Assembly (NCBI RefSeq): GCF_947492815.1 | Contig: NZ_CANLOB010000032.1 | Location: 1 to 54,427, forward strand | DNA: 54,427 nt | Source of the DNA: an uncultured Dokdonia sp. | GTDB taxonomy: Bacteria; Bacteroidota; Bacteroidia; Flavobacteriales; Flavobacteriaceae | Direction of reading: 5' to 3' | Shown here: piece after piece, positions 1-9,093 of the stretch | How the letters are laid out: each line of letters begins with the position of its first letter | Numbering within the stretch: position 1 is the first letter of the stretch | The notes under the pieces: model-generated | What the model was told of the DNA's origin: nothing | Databases searched by the model: none | What the model saw: the letters and a program-made list of their open reading frames with translations, nothing else | Made by a program: the position numbers and the translations under genes

Positions 1-2
1 CG

Positions 3-98
3 TTGCAGTTACCAGTATCCAATATAAGTAAGGGTCCTTATATACTTCGACTAGAAACGGATATGGGATCATTTACAAAAAAATTAATTATTCACTAG
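3..98 (+). CDS. 3' end of a T9SS-sorted secreted protein (partial)
   Basis: The only open frame running in from the window edge ends at TAG 96-98. Its last 31 residues (…NISKGPYILRLETDMGS… then FTKKLIIH) match the final strands of the type A T9SS sorting domain: 'G-x-Y-x-L-R-L' followed by a short lysine-rich tail ending in a hydrophobic strand. The parent protein lies outside the window and cannot be named. A strong hairpin terminator follows 24 bases later. The frame and tail are read directly; the T9SS assignment is family knowledge. Confidence 0.75.
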   Translation: MQLPVSNISKGPYILRLETDMGSFTKKLIIH

Positions 99-121
99 CG
101 CATTTTATGCATACATTGACA

Positions 122-151
122 AAAGAAGCCTCTATAATAAGAGGCTTCTTT
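122..151 (+). terminator. Rho-independent terminator after the T9SS protein
   Basis: Perfect 12-bp stem (AAAGAAGCCTCT / AGAGGCTTCTTT) with a 6-base loop; the arm itself ends in T residues, so it may work in both directions. The rest of 99-389 holds one palindrome copy (177-190) and an inverted TGTCA-N7-TGACA (314-330) upstream of the kinase gene, which could be an operator. Confidence 0.8.
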
Positions 152-176
152 GTTTTCTGGCAATGTTGTTTTATAT

Positions 177-190
177 GCTTTCGCGAAAGC
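177..190. repeat. Dispersed palindrome copy 1
   Basis: Exact 14-bp core GCTTTCGCGAAAGC between the terminator and the kinase gene. A half-site (GAAAGCGTA) recurs at 199-207. Confidence 0.95.
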
Positions 191-389
191 GTATATAGAA
201 AGCGTACTTTTTAAACTAAAAAATAAAATAACTCCCCTCCTATTTACTTTATTTGTATCATAAAATAGTACCCGCAGAATATCAAAATTATCAAAAATAG
301 TCTAATATTCTAAATGTCAGCAAAATTGACAGACAGTAATATATTATAAAGAATTACCTTTAGTTTAACATTTTCTGTAAGTTTGATAT

Positions 390-2258
390 ATGATAAGAAA
401 TACATCCCTATACTGTATTCTATTAAGTTGCTTTCTTTTCGCATGCTCAACCGATCAAAAATCTACGAATAAAAGTATAGAAGATACCGTAAAGCTTTTT
501 CAAAAAAAAGCTTTTGAAAACGTATCAGACTCTTCATTAATATATCTAAAAGACGCAGCCAATCTTATTAAATCAACCCCTACTCTATCTGATTCTTTAC
601 AAGCAGAAAATGATTACTTAACGGGGTCTTACTACTCACAAATAGGGGAAATAGATAGTGCTGCTACCTATTTTCATAAAACAATTGATCGCATTAAAGA
701 TTCTATTAAAAATGATAGAGAAGTTGCCTATTTTTATAACTCGTGGGTAACCTACAAGAAACTACAAGAATATGGGGATTGTATTGCTGTCGCACATAAA
801 TTTGAATCATTACTCCCTATTAATAATAATGTTTATAGAGCATTTGCTTTCTATCAATTAGAAAACACATACATTGAAATAAAAGATTACAAAAAAGCAC
901 TTTCATATAGTGATAAAAGAATTGAAACATTACAAAAACAGAAAGATACATTATCGCTAATCTCTGCTGTTAGCTCTAAAACAAAAATCGAATATAAATA
1001 TCTAAACAATAAAGAAAAGGCATATCAAACTTTAGAAAATATTCTTCAAAAGGAAGAACAATTAAATGATATATTTAAACAAGAATTATTCATTAATTAC
1101 GGATACTATAATCATTTAGACAAAAATTATAGAGTTGCATTAAAATATTATTTGAAAGCCTCACATATTGCTAAAAAAATTTCAGAATCACCTACTAAAA
1201 TTGAGAACTTAGCTAAAACGTACGCAAATTTAGGAGAAGTATATCTTGATTTAAAAATATATGATAGTTCAAAATATTATCTAGACCAAGCAACCACTCT
1301 AAAAACACTTAATATTTCAAAAACTACTATAAGCAATATTTCAAATTATAAATTAAGATATGCTTATGAGACAAAATCAAATATTAATGAAGTACTAAAA
1401 TATCTAGATACGATTACAAAATATCAAAATACGAGATATGAAGAAAAGTATTCTAAAGATTTAAAATCTTTAGAATTTGCATATAAAGAAGAAAAACGCT
1501 TGCGTAATGAAAAACAGGAAGCAATTATAGAAAAACTAAGAACACAGACACAATTACTCTTAGTCTTTATAATGGCTATCTTATTAATAAGTATAGGAAT
1601 ATTCTTCTATAAAAAAAGACAACGTACATTTGATGAAATGAGTTTACAAATGCAACAGCGTTTATTGCGTTCACAAATGAATCCTCACTTTACATTTAAT
1701 ACGCTATATGCTATCCAGAATACAATCAAAAAAGATCAACAAGGTGCTATTAATTATCTGTTGAAGTTTTCAAGATTGCTACGATTGATTCTCGAAAATT
1801 CAACAAATAATTATGTATTATTAGAAAAAGAATTAGAATCCCTTCGGAAATATATGGATTTACAATTGCTTCGTTTTCCTGATAAATTTGAATATGAAAT
1901 TCATTTGATAGATCTAGAAGAAGATGACCTTATATTCATCCCTCCTATGCTCCTACAACCTTATATAGAAAACAGTATTGAGCATGCTTTTAAGGGAATT
2001 GAATATAAAGGAAAAATTAGCATTACATTGTCAGAAAAAGAAGAATACTTACAATGTATCATAGAAGATAATGGTGTAGGAATACAATCTAAGATGAATT
2101 CTCATAAAGAATCTGTTTCTACAACATTGATTTCAGATTTTATAGAAAAAGCAACCAAACAGAAAATTTCCGTCTTAAATAAAGGAGATCGTGATACTTC
2201 TACGAGTGGAGTGATCACTTCTTTTTTAATTCCATATAAACAAACAGAGCATGATTAA
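390..2258 (+). CDS. LytS-type sensor histidine kinase with TPR sensor region, lipoprotein signal
   Basis: 622 residues. The N-terminus carries a lipobox (L16-F-A-C19). A long helical region with TPR-like repeats follows (about 70-330), then one membrane helix (about 388-408), a His_kinase domain (PF06580 type) with H433 in QMNPHFTFNTLYA, and an ATPase domain with PYIENSIEHAF and DNGVGI. This is the usual Bacteroidota LytS/YehU-like layout: a periplasmic TPR sensor coupled to a cytoplasmic kinase. A lipobox together with an internal helix is odd; either lipidation anchors the sensor's N-terminus or the helix is a plain signal anchor. The gene overlaps the response-regulator gene by 8 bases (ATGATTAA), so the two are very likely translationally coupled. 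Cognate signal unknown; the downstream secreted peptide is a candidate output or ligand. Confidence 0.9.
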   Translation: MIRNTSLYCILLSCFLFACSTDQKSTNKSIEDTVKLFQKKAFENVSDSSLIYLKDAANLIKSTPTLSDSLQAENDYLTGSYYSQIGEIDSAATYFHKTIDRIKDSIKNDREVAYFYNSWVTYKKLQEYGDCIAVAHKFESLLPINNNVYRAFAFYQLENTYIEIKDYKKALSYSDKRIETLQKQKDTLSLISAVSSKTKIEYKYLNNKEKAYQTLENILQKEEQLNDIFKQELFINYGYYNHLDKNYRVALKYYLKASHIAKKISESPTKIENLAKTYANLGEVYLDLKIYDSSKYYLDQATTLKTLNISKTTISNISNYKLRYAYETKSNINEVLKYLDTITKYQNTRYEEKYSKDLKSLEFAYKEEKRLRNEKQEAIIEKLRTQTQLLLVFIMAILLISIGIFFYKKRQRTFDEMSLQMQQRLLRSQMNPHFTFNTLYAIQNTIKKDQQGAINYLLKFSRLLRLILENSTNNYVLLEKELESLRKYMDLQLLRFPDKFEYEIHLIDLEEDDLIFIPPMLLQPYIENSIEHAFKGIEYKGKISITLSEKEEYLQCIIEDNGVGIQSKMNSHKESVSTTLISDFIEKATKQKISVLNKGDRDTSTSGVITSFLIPYKQTEHD

Positions 2259-2991
2259 AACAGTTATTATTGATGATGAAGCAAGCGTAAGAGCAGATAT
2301 CAAAGAAAAAGTAATATCACATTTTAAAAATGAAATTTCTATTATAGGAGAAGCAGATAGCGTTACTTCAGGGATAAAAATGATTGAGCAACTTAAACCT
2401 CAACTCCTATTACTCGATATCAATCTAGGAGATGGTACTAGTTTTGATATTCTGCAACAAACCACTTTTAAAGATTTTGATGTCATATTTATTACAGGAT
2501 ATGATACACATGCCATCAAGGCTATTAAAGTAGGAGCCTTAGATTATATATTAAAACCTATTGAGATAGATGAATTTGTAGATGCCCTTCAAAAGGTAAC
2601 GACACAAGAAAAAAAGGAAAATCATTTAGAAAAGCTTATTGAGATTTCTAGTGAATATTTTAGTGGCGTTAAAAACAAAAGAGTTATTCTTAAAACGAGT
2701 GATAATGTATATGCGATCTATGAAGATGACATCATTTACTGTAGATCTGAAGGAAATTACACTACTTTCTACACACAACAAATGGAGAAAATTATGGTGT
2801 CAAAATCTATAAAAAAAGTAGAGGAAATTCTCTCTGAAGAATCTTTTATACGATGTCACCAATCATATATTGTAAATAAGAAACATGTACTCAAATATAA
2901 TAAACAAGGAATACTTGTCGTACATCTAGATTTCAAAGTACCCGTTTCTAGTAGGCGCAAAGATTATGTATTAAAAAGAATTTTTGATTAA
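2251..2991 (+). CDS. LytTR-family response regulator
   Basis: 246 residues: receiver domain with phospho-acceptor D56 in LLLLDINLGDG and the conserved lysine in LDYILKPIE, then a C-terminal LytTR DNA-binding domain (about 140-245; IIYCRSEGNYTTFYT, FIRCHQSYIVNKKHV). It should be phosphorylated by the overlapping kinase and bind promoter direct repeats. Targets are not shown by the sequence, but the lipoprotein and peptide genes lie immediately downstream on the same strand. Confidence 0.95.
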   Translation: MIKTVIIDDEASVRADIKEKVISHFKNEISIIGEADSVTSGIKMIEQLKPQLLLLDINLGDGTSFDILQQTTFKDFDVIFITGYDTHAIKAIKVGALDYILKPIEIDEFVDALQKVTTQEKKENHLEKLIEISSEYFSGVKNKRVILKTSDNVYAIYEDDIIYCRSEGNYTTFYTQQMEKIMVSKSIKKVEEILSEESFIRCHQSYIVNKKHVLKYNKQGILVVHLDFKVPVSSRRKDYVLKRIFD

Positions 2992-3108
2992 AATCAAAAA
3001 TGAAATGAATTCATACGAAAATGAAATAAACACATGCACTTATATATGGACATGATTATTTTGTATGAAAATGTAGTACTATTACCCTATAATTAAAATG
3101 TAAAAACT

Positions 3109-4020
3109 ATGAGAACACTAAGTCCCTATTTAGTATTAATCGCATTATTATTCGTAATCACATCTTGTTCTGTAGATCAAGAGTCTGTTATCGAAAATGA
3201 TCCAAGTAACTTTAGTATTGAAACTACAGATGTTGATAACATATCAACTCAAACAGGACAACGTTTCTATGATACCTCGCCTTTATCTCAAGAAAGTATT
3301 GACTTAGAGCGCGGAATGCAATGGGCATCTTATATTGCAGCATACACATTGATGCATTATCCCGAAGCAAAAGAAGATTTCATAGATAAAAAAGGTCCTC
3401 GAAGATATGTAAGCCTTTCTAATGTTATAGGATTAGATACATCAAATCCTGCAAATGAATTTCAAAACACCTATAAGGAAATCTTAATTGATTTTATAAC
3501 AATAGTTTTAGAAGAAGAAGACAATCAAAAAAGTTCCAATAATAGATTTGAAGCATCAGATCTACCTGAAAATTGTCGTCCTGAAACGGCTTCTAACATA
3601 CCTCCTCCTCCTTTGGGTCCTAATGGTCAAAATGGAGCACCTGAATTAGAAAACCCTATTCCTGTAGAAGAAGAAGCTGAAATAATTGCAACTAATTTCA
3701 TTAATTATATTCTACAAAATAATTGTTTAGAATTCTTTTTCCCATTAAATATAAATGATAATGATTTTTCACAAATTTCCTCAACAGCACATCCTTTAAC
3801 ATCTAGTGACAGTAATACCGCGATTGCACGTAATAGAAGTTCCGTTTTTCCTGGTAATACCTGTCATAACCAAATGACTACTCTTGAGTATATAATCTCA
3901 TCAAATTATACACCAGCTACAGATGAAATCATTATTGTTACAAGACCAAAAACATCAGTAAATCCAAATCCAGATTGTGTATATCAATATGATATTAACT
4001 TTAGCCAATTCTTAAATTAA
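3109..4020 (+). CDS. Unknown lipoprotein next to a double-glycine peptide
   Basis: 303 residues with a clear lipobox (ITSC20), so exported and lipidated. I do not recognise the family. After the signal there is a helical stretch (about 60-140; YIAAYTLMHYPEAKEDF), a Pro-rich linker (SNIPPPPLGPNGQNGAPE, about 165-180), and a second part with a few scattered cysteines that could form disulfides. Its own terminator follows at 4041-4066. Lying between a two-component pair and a double-glycine peptide gene on one strand, it could be an immunity, receptor or processing partner of the peptide; that is inference from position only. Confidence 0.75.
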   Translation: MRTLSPYLVLIALLFVITSCSVDQESVIENDPSNFSIETTDVDNISTQTGQRFYDTSPLSQESIDLERGMQWASYIAAYTLMHYPEAKEDFIDKKGPRRYVSLSNVIGLDTSNPANEFQNTYKEILIDFITIVLEEEDNQKSSNNRFEASDLPENCRPETASNIPPPPLGPNGQNGAPELENPIPVEEEAEIIATNFINYILQNNCLEFFFPLNINDNDFSQISSTAHPLTSSDSNTAIARNRSSVFPGNTCHNQMTTLEYIISSNYTPATDEIIIVTRPKTSVNPNPDCVYQYDINFSQFLN

Positions 4021-4040
4021 TATTCTGTAAAAAGTAAAAA

Positions 4041-4072
4041 CCTCTTACCATTAATAAATAAAGAGGCTTTTT
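4041..4072 (+). terminator. Terminator after the lipoprotein gene
   Basis: Stem CCTCTT…AAGAGG with a 14-base loop followed by CTTTTTT. It separates the lipoprotein transcript from the peptide gene, implying that the peptide has its own promoter. Confidence 0.65.
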
Positions 4073-4161
4073 TATAAAATACATATTTGAAATAAAATCA
4101 AGCACTTATGAAATGATACTTGTATTTTAAAGAGGAAATATTCAATTTAGAAATTAAATCT

Positions 4162-4173
4162 TTTTCGCGAAAA
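4162..4173. repeat. Degenerate palindrome (TTTTCGCGAAAA)
   Basis: A 12-bp palindrome sharing the TTTCGCGAAA centre of the dispersed repeat but lacking the outer GC arms. It lies about 65 bases upstream of the peptide start. Confidence 0.5.
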
Positions 4174-4238
4174 GTAGACATATCTAGTGAATGTCTATAA
4201 ATGATCACATCATTATTTAATATCTAAAATTAAAATTC

Positions 4239-4442
4239 ATGTTAAAAAACATTTCAAATTTAGGAACAAGATTAAGTAAAAAAGTACAACAAGAAATACA
4301 AGGAGGTGATGCCTACTGCGAAGGAGGCTGTTCAGACAAAAATGAAGGAGATGCATGTTATACTTCATCAGGTGGTTGTCGTACAGTTTTACCTGGAGTA
4401 TGTAAAAACTTTGGAGGTACTCTAGGATGTTTTCCTTTCTAA
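4239..4442 (+). CDS. Double-glycine-leader, six-cysteine secreted peptide (bacteriocin-like precursor)
   Basis: 67 residues. Residues 1-23 (MLKNISNLGTRLSKK… IQGG) look like the double-glycine leader common in Bacteroidota natural-product precursors, which is cut after GG by a peptidase-containing ABC transporter. The predicted 44-residue core has six cysteines (core positions 4, 8, 17, 24, 32, 41), many glycines, and ends FPF, which fits a disulfide-bonded peptide. It could be a bacteriocin, signalling peptide or modified peptide. No C39 peptidase/ABC exporter, HlyD protein or modification enzyme lies in the window, so export must use genes elsewhere. Perfect hairpin terminator at 4468. Leader identification is family knowledge; activity is unknown. 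Confidence 0.8.
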   Translation: MLKNISNLGTRLSKKVQQEIQGGDAYCEGGCSDKNEGDACYTSSGGCRTVLPGVCKNFGGTLGCFPF

Positions 4443-4467
4443 AATATTTTATAGTAATCTAGTAAAG

Positions 4468-4494
4468 CACCGACTTAAGTCGGTGTTTTACTTT
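4468..4494. terminator. Bidirectional terminator between peptide gene and TonB receptor
   Basis: Perfect 18-bp palindrome CACCGACTTAAGTCGGTG with T-rich sequence after it on the plus strand; the minus-strand gene ends at 4494, so it can serve both convergent genes. Confidence 0.8.
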
Positions 4495-6653
4495 TACAAA
4501 TTATCCAACTGATTACTATTATTATCATCACTTATTGTCCAGAAAAAACCAACAAAAAAGAACTGATCTGCTGCAGGAGTAAGTGCTCTTCTATCAAACG
4601 TCCCGTTTATATCAGGAGTATTACTATACTGGAATCCGTTTACATTATTAAATCCTAATACATTATTTACAGAAACATATAAAATCTTTTGTTGCGATAG
4701 TAAGTACGCCCAGTTTAAACTAATACTATTAAACGATTTTGTTTCTTCCTGTAAAAAACCAGGTACATTTGGATTCGTATACCTACGACCAGAACCATAC
4801 TGATAACTAAACCCAACCTGAGACTTCCAATCAGTTATAAAGTATTTTACTACTCCAGAAAAATTATGGGTATTAGCAAAAGAAGGCCTTGCTTGTTCTG
4901 GAAAATTAAGATATTTCCTTTCTGAATCTAAGAAAGAATAACTTACCCAATAATCCATGTTTTTAATACTGGTATTATCCCTCCAGAATATATCTAATCC
5001 TTGCGCATATCCATCTCCTCCATTCTCAAACACACTATCTACACCTGCAAAATCTGTATCAAACGTAACAAGATTGTCATATGTTTTTCTATAGGCCTCT
5101 GCTCTAAAAATACGTCCGTTATTATTGTATTGATAATTCAAAATATAATGCTGGGTTTTTTGAGCTTCTAACTCTTGACTAAACTTTAAAAAATCATTCG
5201 TAGGATTTTGATAAAAATCTCCATAAGCAAGTGACAACTGACTTTTCTTTCCTGTTTTATAGGCTAGCGAAACTCTAGGCGATACTGTAACTTGGTCTGT
5301 TAGATTTGTATATGAACTTCTAAGTCCTGTCTTAAGTGCTAATTTTTTAGAGAATATAACATCTGCTTCTGTAAAAGCAGCACTAATCGAACTATCATAC
5401 CCATAAGCATCTGTGATCGTTTGGGTATTAAAAACGCCACTGAAATCTTCATTAAAATCTGTAATGAACTGCTCTACCCCCATTGATACCTTAAATCTAC
5501 TTGAAAAACGCTTTTTTACTTTCAGTTTAAAATGGGCAGAATTCTCTGTGTCATCAATTGTATTGGTCATGATCCCTACATCAGTTTTAGCATACGTATA
5601 GCTTCCTCCTGTTTGAATACTCCATGTATCTGATAACACACCTGTGTAGGACGTATTCACATATAAATTACTATTCTTTAAACTAAAGTCAAGTCCATTC
5701 TCCAGATTAATATCCTCTTGATTCAGTTCAAAATTAGAGGTGTCAAAAGCACTATAAAGTTTAAATAAACCATTTGCTGTTCTATAGCGATAAACAGCCT
5801 CACCAGAAAGCGCTTCAGCTGGTTTGGACCAATTATTACGATCAGGAAAAGCTTCTATATAAGGCGCTAGATTGATATAGGAAGTACTTAAACTAAGCGA
5901 AGACTTCTCCCACTTTCTTGTCATCCCTAAACTTCCACCTACAGACATTACAGAAATATCCGTTTTATTTTGATCAGGCTCATTTACTGTATTTAATAAA
6001 AGAACACTAGAAAGGGCTTCTCCATACTCAGCAGAATAACCTCCAGTAGAAAACGTAATCCCATCAAATAGAAATGGACTATAGCGTCCTCGTGTAGGGA
6101 TATTATTAGTGGTGGGTGTATACGGTGTAAATACACGAATACCATCTATAAAAATTTGTGTTTCTCCCGCATCACCACCACGTACAAATAAACGACCATC
6201 TTCTGCTACGGTAGTAGTCCCAGGAAGTGTTTGTAACGCCCCTACAAAATCTCCTAAAGCACTTGCTGTTGTCACTACATCCAATGGTTTTAATACAGAA
6301 ATCTTACTGTTATCACTAGCTTCAAAACTCCCAGCCGAAATAACAACAGTATCTAAAGAATTAATATCTTCTTTAAGCTGTACTTTTAAATCCTTCATAC
6401 TAGATAAAGGTCCAAAAAATGAGAATGTCTCATATGATAAGAAAGTTACAATAAGTACTTGATCACCCGTTTCACTAGTAGTAAAACTAAACGTTCCATC
6501 CACAGCACTAGATGCACCATCGTATGTGCCATCTAGGTATACATTGGCTCCCTCAATAGGAATACCCTTGTTATCTGTCACAGTTCCCGAAACAGTCGTT
6601 TGTCCATAGGTACTAATACATAAAAAGAAAAATAAGATATATAAATAGTTCAT
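4494..6653 (-). CDS. TonB-dependent outer-membrane receptor with carboxypeptidase-regulatory-like N-domain
   Basis: 719 residues: signal peptide (about 1-17, ending TYGQ), CarboxypepD_reg-like beta-sandwich (about 19-100; VSGTVTDNKGIPIEGANVYL), plug domain (about 115-220; LQTLPGTTTVAEDGRLFVRGG, QIFIDGIRV), then an outer-membrane beta-barrel of 20-odd strands. The last aromatic strand (FFFVGFFWTIS) is followed by an unusual hydrophilic tail DDNNSNQLDNL. No SusD partner is adjacent, so this is a stand-alone importer of unknown substrate rather than a glycan-utilisation pair. The gene for a small membrane protein lies 41 bases upstream on the same strand and may be co-transcribed. Confidence 0.9.
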   Translation of the reverse strand: MNYLYILFFFLCISTYGQTTVSGTVTDNKGIPIEGANVYLDGTYDGASSAVDGTFSFTTSETGDQVLIVTFLSYETFSFFGPLSSMKDLKVQLKEDINSLDTVVISAGSFEASDNSKISVLKPLDVVTTASALGDFVGALQTLPGTTTVAEDGRLFVRGGDAGETQIFIDGIRVFTPYTPTTNNIPTRGRYSPFLFDGITFSTGGYSAEYGEALSSVLLLNTVNEPDQNKTDISVMSVGGSLGMTRKWEKSSLSLSTSYINLAPYIEAFPDRNNWSKPAEALSGEAVYRYRTANGLFKLYSAFDTSNFELNQEDINLENGLDFSLKNSNLYVNTSYTGVLSDTWSIQTGGSYTYAKTDVGIMTNTIDDTENSAHFKLKVKKRFSSRFKVSMGVEQFITDFNEDFSGVFNTQTITDAYGYDSSISAAFTEADVIFSKKLALKTGLRSSYTNLTDQVTVSPRVSLAYKTGKKSQLSLAYGDFYQNPTNDFLKFSQELEAQKTQHYILNYQYNNNGRIFRAEAYRKTYDNLVTFDTDFAGVDSVFENGGDGYAQGLDIFWRDNTSIKNMDYWVSYSFLDSERKYLNFPEQARPSFANTHNFSGVVKYFITDWKSQVGFSYQYGSGRRYTNPNVPGFLQEETKSFNSISLNWAYLLSQQKILYVSVNNVLGFNNVNGFQYSNTPDINGTFDRRALTPAADQFFFVGFFWTISDDNNSNQLDNL

Positions 6654-6694
6654 AGTGATTGGTTTTTGATTGATGATGAATGATGATGAATCCT

Positions 6695-7279
6695 TTACAC
6701 AATACGGTATTCTGATGCTTGTGCTAAGTGTTTATTAGAAATAAATAATGTAATTGTAAGTATGGTTAATGCAATAGTCATTGCAAGTGGAGCAAGCATA
6801 GGTGATTGGGGAAGCACTGTAAAACTTAAAACAACAGCGCCTATAGAAATAATCCCAGCCATAATAGCATACATTGGTTGTTTATAAAACCAAGCATACG
6901 GAAAGAAATGTCCGCCAGTAATAATCATAAAAACAGGCAGAAAATAAGTAGGTATAAATTTGATAACAAGTATTAGAATAGGAAAATAAAATAACTGTGC
7001 GATATTAAGCAATAGCCCTAAAGGCTGTAAAGGATTATCTTTTATTTTCCATTGTGACTTATATACTTTTGAAAACAATAACGCCAGTGGCATCATAATC
7101 CCTCCTATAGCTAGTGTTGCTATATTTTTGGTTTCTAACGTCATTTCTGTACTCCATATAATAGTGATAAGCACCCAAATAACAGTTGCGGCAGTAATAA
7201 AATCAATACCTTGTTTTGCTCTTTGAGCTACATCTAATCGTGCTTCGTTTAATTGTGCTTTAGAGATCATAGTAATCAT
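6695..7279 (-). CDS. Six-helix membrane protein of unknown function (DUF7010-like)
   Basis: 194 residues with about six hydrophobic segments and a short hydrophilic N-terminus. The central GGHFFPYAWFYKQPMYA, an aromatic turn between two helices, resembles the family I know as DUF7010, but I hold that loosely. Starts at 7279 (MITMIS) or three codons later are both possible. It lies 41 bases upstream of the TonB receptor on the same strand, with no terminator between them. Function unknown. Confidence 0.7.
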   Translation of the reverse strand: MITMISKAQLNEARLDVAQRAKQGIDFITAATVIWVLITIIWSTEMTLETKNIATLAIGGIMMPLALLFSKVYKSQWKIKDNPLQPLGLLLNIAQLFYFPILILVIKFIPTYFLPVFMIITGGHFFPYAWFYKQPMYAIMAGIISIGAVVLSFTVLPQSPMLAPLAMTIALTILTITLFISNKHLAQASEYRIV

Positions 7280-7314
7280 TTTTTTGGTTACAGGACAAAA
7301 GTGTTACTTCTTAC

Positions 7315-7328
7315 GCTTTCGCGAAAGC
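7315..7328. repeat. Dispersed palindrome copy 2
   Basis: Exact core GCTTTCGCGAAAGC in the divergent gap between the membrane-protein gene and the DUF1028 gene. Confidence 0.95.
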
Positions 7329-7460
7329 ATAAACTACTAAACCGTCATTTTTTGATTCCCAATTGTATTTTCTTTGCATCATCTTGAAGTAGCTATGCTC
7401 TAAACGTCTGAAAAAGTGCTCGTAATTGATTAACTTTAAAGTCTATAAAATTGCTAACTC

Positions 7461-8471
7461 ATGAAAAAAAATTACGTTGTACTCATTGCATTATTCCTAA
7501 GTCTTACCACCTATGCGCAAGACACATTCTCTATCATTGCTGTAGATCCCGATACAGGTGAAGTGGGCTCAGCTGGAGCTTCTTGTGTAGATGGTATAGG
7601 GCAATTTGGAGGGCTTATTGATATTATTACTGATATTATTCCTGGACGCGGTGGTGTAAACTCTCAGGCTTTTGTTTGTATTCCCAATACCAACTTAGCA
7701 AATGCGATTGATCAAATGGAAGCAGGGCTTTCTCCAGATGAAATCATTGATTACCTTATTAATAATGACGATTGTAGTTCTCAAAACTTCAATCCAGAAT
7801 TCAGACAATACGGTGTTGCCGATTTTGATCCAGATGGAAACCCAAGAACTGCTGGCTTTACAGGCAGCCTCGCAGACGATTTTAAAGATGATAGACAAGG
7901 CGCTACCTATAGTGTACAAGGAAATATCCTATTAAATGAAACCGTACTCATTAATATGGAAAACAATTTTAACAATACGACAGGTACTCTAGCAGATAAA
8001 CTGATGGCTGCAATGCAAGGTGCTAATTTTGCCGGAGCAGATATGAGATGTTTGGATAGAGGTACCTCATCTACTTCTGCTTATCTTGTAGTATATCAAG
8101 AAACAGATACTCCAGGAAATCCATCTTTAGAATTGAATATAGAAGAAATGCCTTTTGGAGAAGAACCGATAGATTCGCTTCAGGTACTTTATGATAATGT
8201 ACTCTCTATACAAGATAATACACTTGAAGATTTAGTAAAAGTATTTCCAAATCCAGTTTCAGATCAATTTCAAGTAATCTTACCTCCTACTACATTTATA
8301 AAAAGACTAGAACTATTTGATGTGAGTGGTAAGCGCGTACATCTACAAACACAGTTTTCAGGAGCTAACACTGGAGAAATTATAGACAGTAGCTCCTATC
8401 AAAAAGGAGTTTATTTCCTTCGTATTACGGGAGCAAATGAAATACATACCATAAAAATTATTAAGAATTAA
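7461..8471 (+). CDS. DUF1028-family secreted protein with T9SS sorting domain
   Basis: 336 residues: signal peptide 1-19 (…TTYAQ), DUF1028 domain (about 20-235) with the start typical of that Ntn-hydrolase-like family (TFSIIAVDPDTGEVGSAGAS, then GGVNSQAF), a short linker, and a C-terminal type A sorting domain (about 258-336; VFPNPVSDQFQVI … GVYFLRITG). DUF1028 proteins are putative amidase/peptidase-like enzymes, not well characterised. The sorting domain implies T9SS secretion to the surface or medium. First gene of a tight operon with the next two (gaps of 8 and 14 bases), although they look cytoplasmic, so the pairing may reflect transcription only. Confidence 0.9.
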   Translation: MKKNYVVLIALFLSLTTYAQDTFSIIAVDPDTGEVGSAGASCVDGIGQFGGLIDIITDIIPGRGGVNSQAFVCIPNTNLANAIDQMEAGLSPDEIIDYLINNDDCSSQNFNPEFRQYGVADFDPDGNPRTAGFTGSLADDFKDDRQGATYSVQGNILLNETVLINMENNFNNTTGTLADKLMAAMQGANFAGADMRCLDRGTSSTSAYLVVYQETDTPGNPSLELNIEEMPFGEEPIDSLQVLYDNVLSIQDNTLEDLVKVFPNPVSDQFQVILPPTTFIKRLELFDVSGKRVHLQTQFSGANTGEIIDSSSYQKGVYFLRITGANEIHTIKIIKN

Positions 8472-8479
8472 GAATACCC

Positions 8480-9079
8480 ATGACTACCGAAGAAAAACTA
8501 ACACACTATTTTACAAAGTCTTCGCCTTGGAAAGAAGGTATACAGCAGTTACGCGCTGTTATTAAGGATACAGAACTTAAAGAAGAATGGAAATGGAATT
8601 TTCCTTGCTATACGATACAAGGTCGTAATGTAATAGGTGTAGGAAATTTTAAAAACCATTTTGGTGTTTGGTTTTTTCAAGGTGTTTTTCTTTCTGACAC
8701 AAAAAAACTATTACGCAATGCACAAGATGGAAAAACCAAAGCAATGCGCTCATTGCATTATGAATCTCTAGAAGATATTGATACGACCATTTTAAGGGAA
8801 TATCTTCTAGAGGCTATTCAAAATGCCAAAGATGGGAAAGAAGTAAAACCCGACAGATCTAAAAAAGAAGTGGTCATTCCTCTTGAGCTGGAGTCCGCTT
8901 TCGCGAAAGCGGAAACCTTACAAACTGCATTTAAGGCATTGACACCCTCAAAACAAAGAGAATATACAGAACATATAGGCGGGGCAAAACAAGAGGCAAC
9001 GAGAATACGAAGACTAGAGAAATGTATTCCAATGATTCTAGAAGGAATAGGGCTAAATGATAAGTATAAGAATTGTTAA
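8480..9079 (+). CDS. YdeI/OmpD-associated family protein with DUF1801 domain
   Basis: 199 residues: N-terminal DUF1801 fold (about 10-110; EEWKWNFPCYTIQGRNV, FKNHFGVWFFQGVFL) and C-terminal YdeI domain (about 130-195; AFKALTPSKQREYTEHIGGAKQ, RIRRLEKCIPMIL). Such proteins are small cytoplasmic proteins of uncertain role; some are linked to stress or metal handling. A full palindrome copy (8894-8913) is embedded in frame, giving S-A-F-A-K-A-E between the two domains, where an insertion is easily tolerated. Confidence 0.85.
   Translation: MTTEEKLTHYFTKSSPWKEGIQQLRAVIKDTELKEEWKWNFPCYTIQGRNVIGVGNFKNHFGVWFFQGVFLSDTKKLLRNAQDGKTKAMRSLHYESLEDIDTTILREYLLEAIQNAKDGKEVKPDRSKKEVVIPLELESAFAKAETLQTAFKALTPSKQREYTEHIGGAKQEATRIRRLEKCIPMILEGIGLNDKYKNC
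8894..8913. repeat. Dispersed palindrome copy 3 (inside ydeI-like gene)
   Basis: 20-bp perfect palindrome TCCGCTTTCGCGAAAGCGGA inside the YdeI-like coding region, read as SAFAKA at the interdomain linker. Confidence 0.95.
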
Positions 9080-9093
9080 ATATATAGTATACC

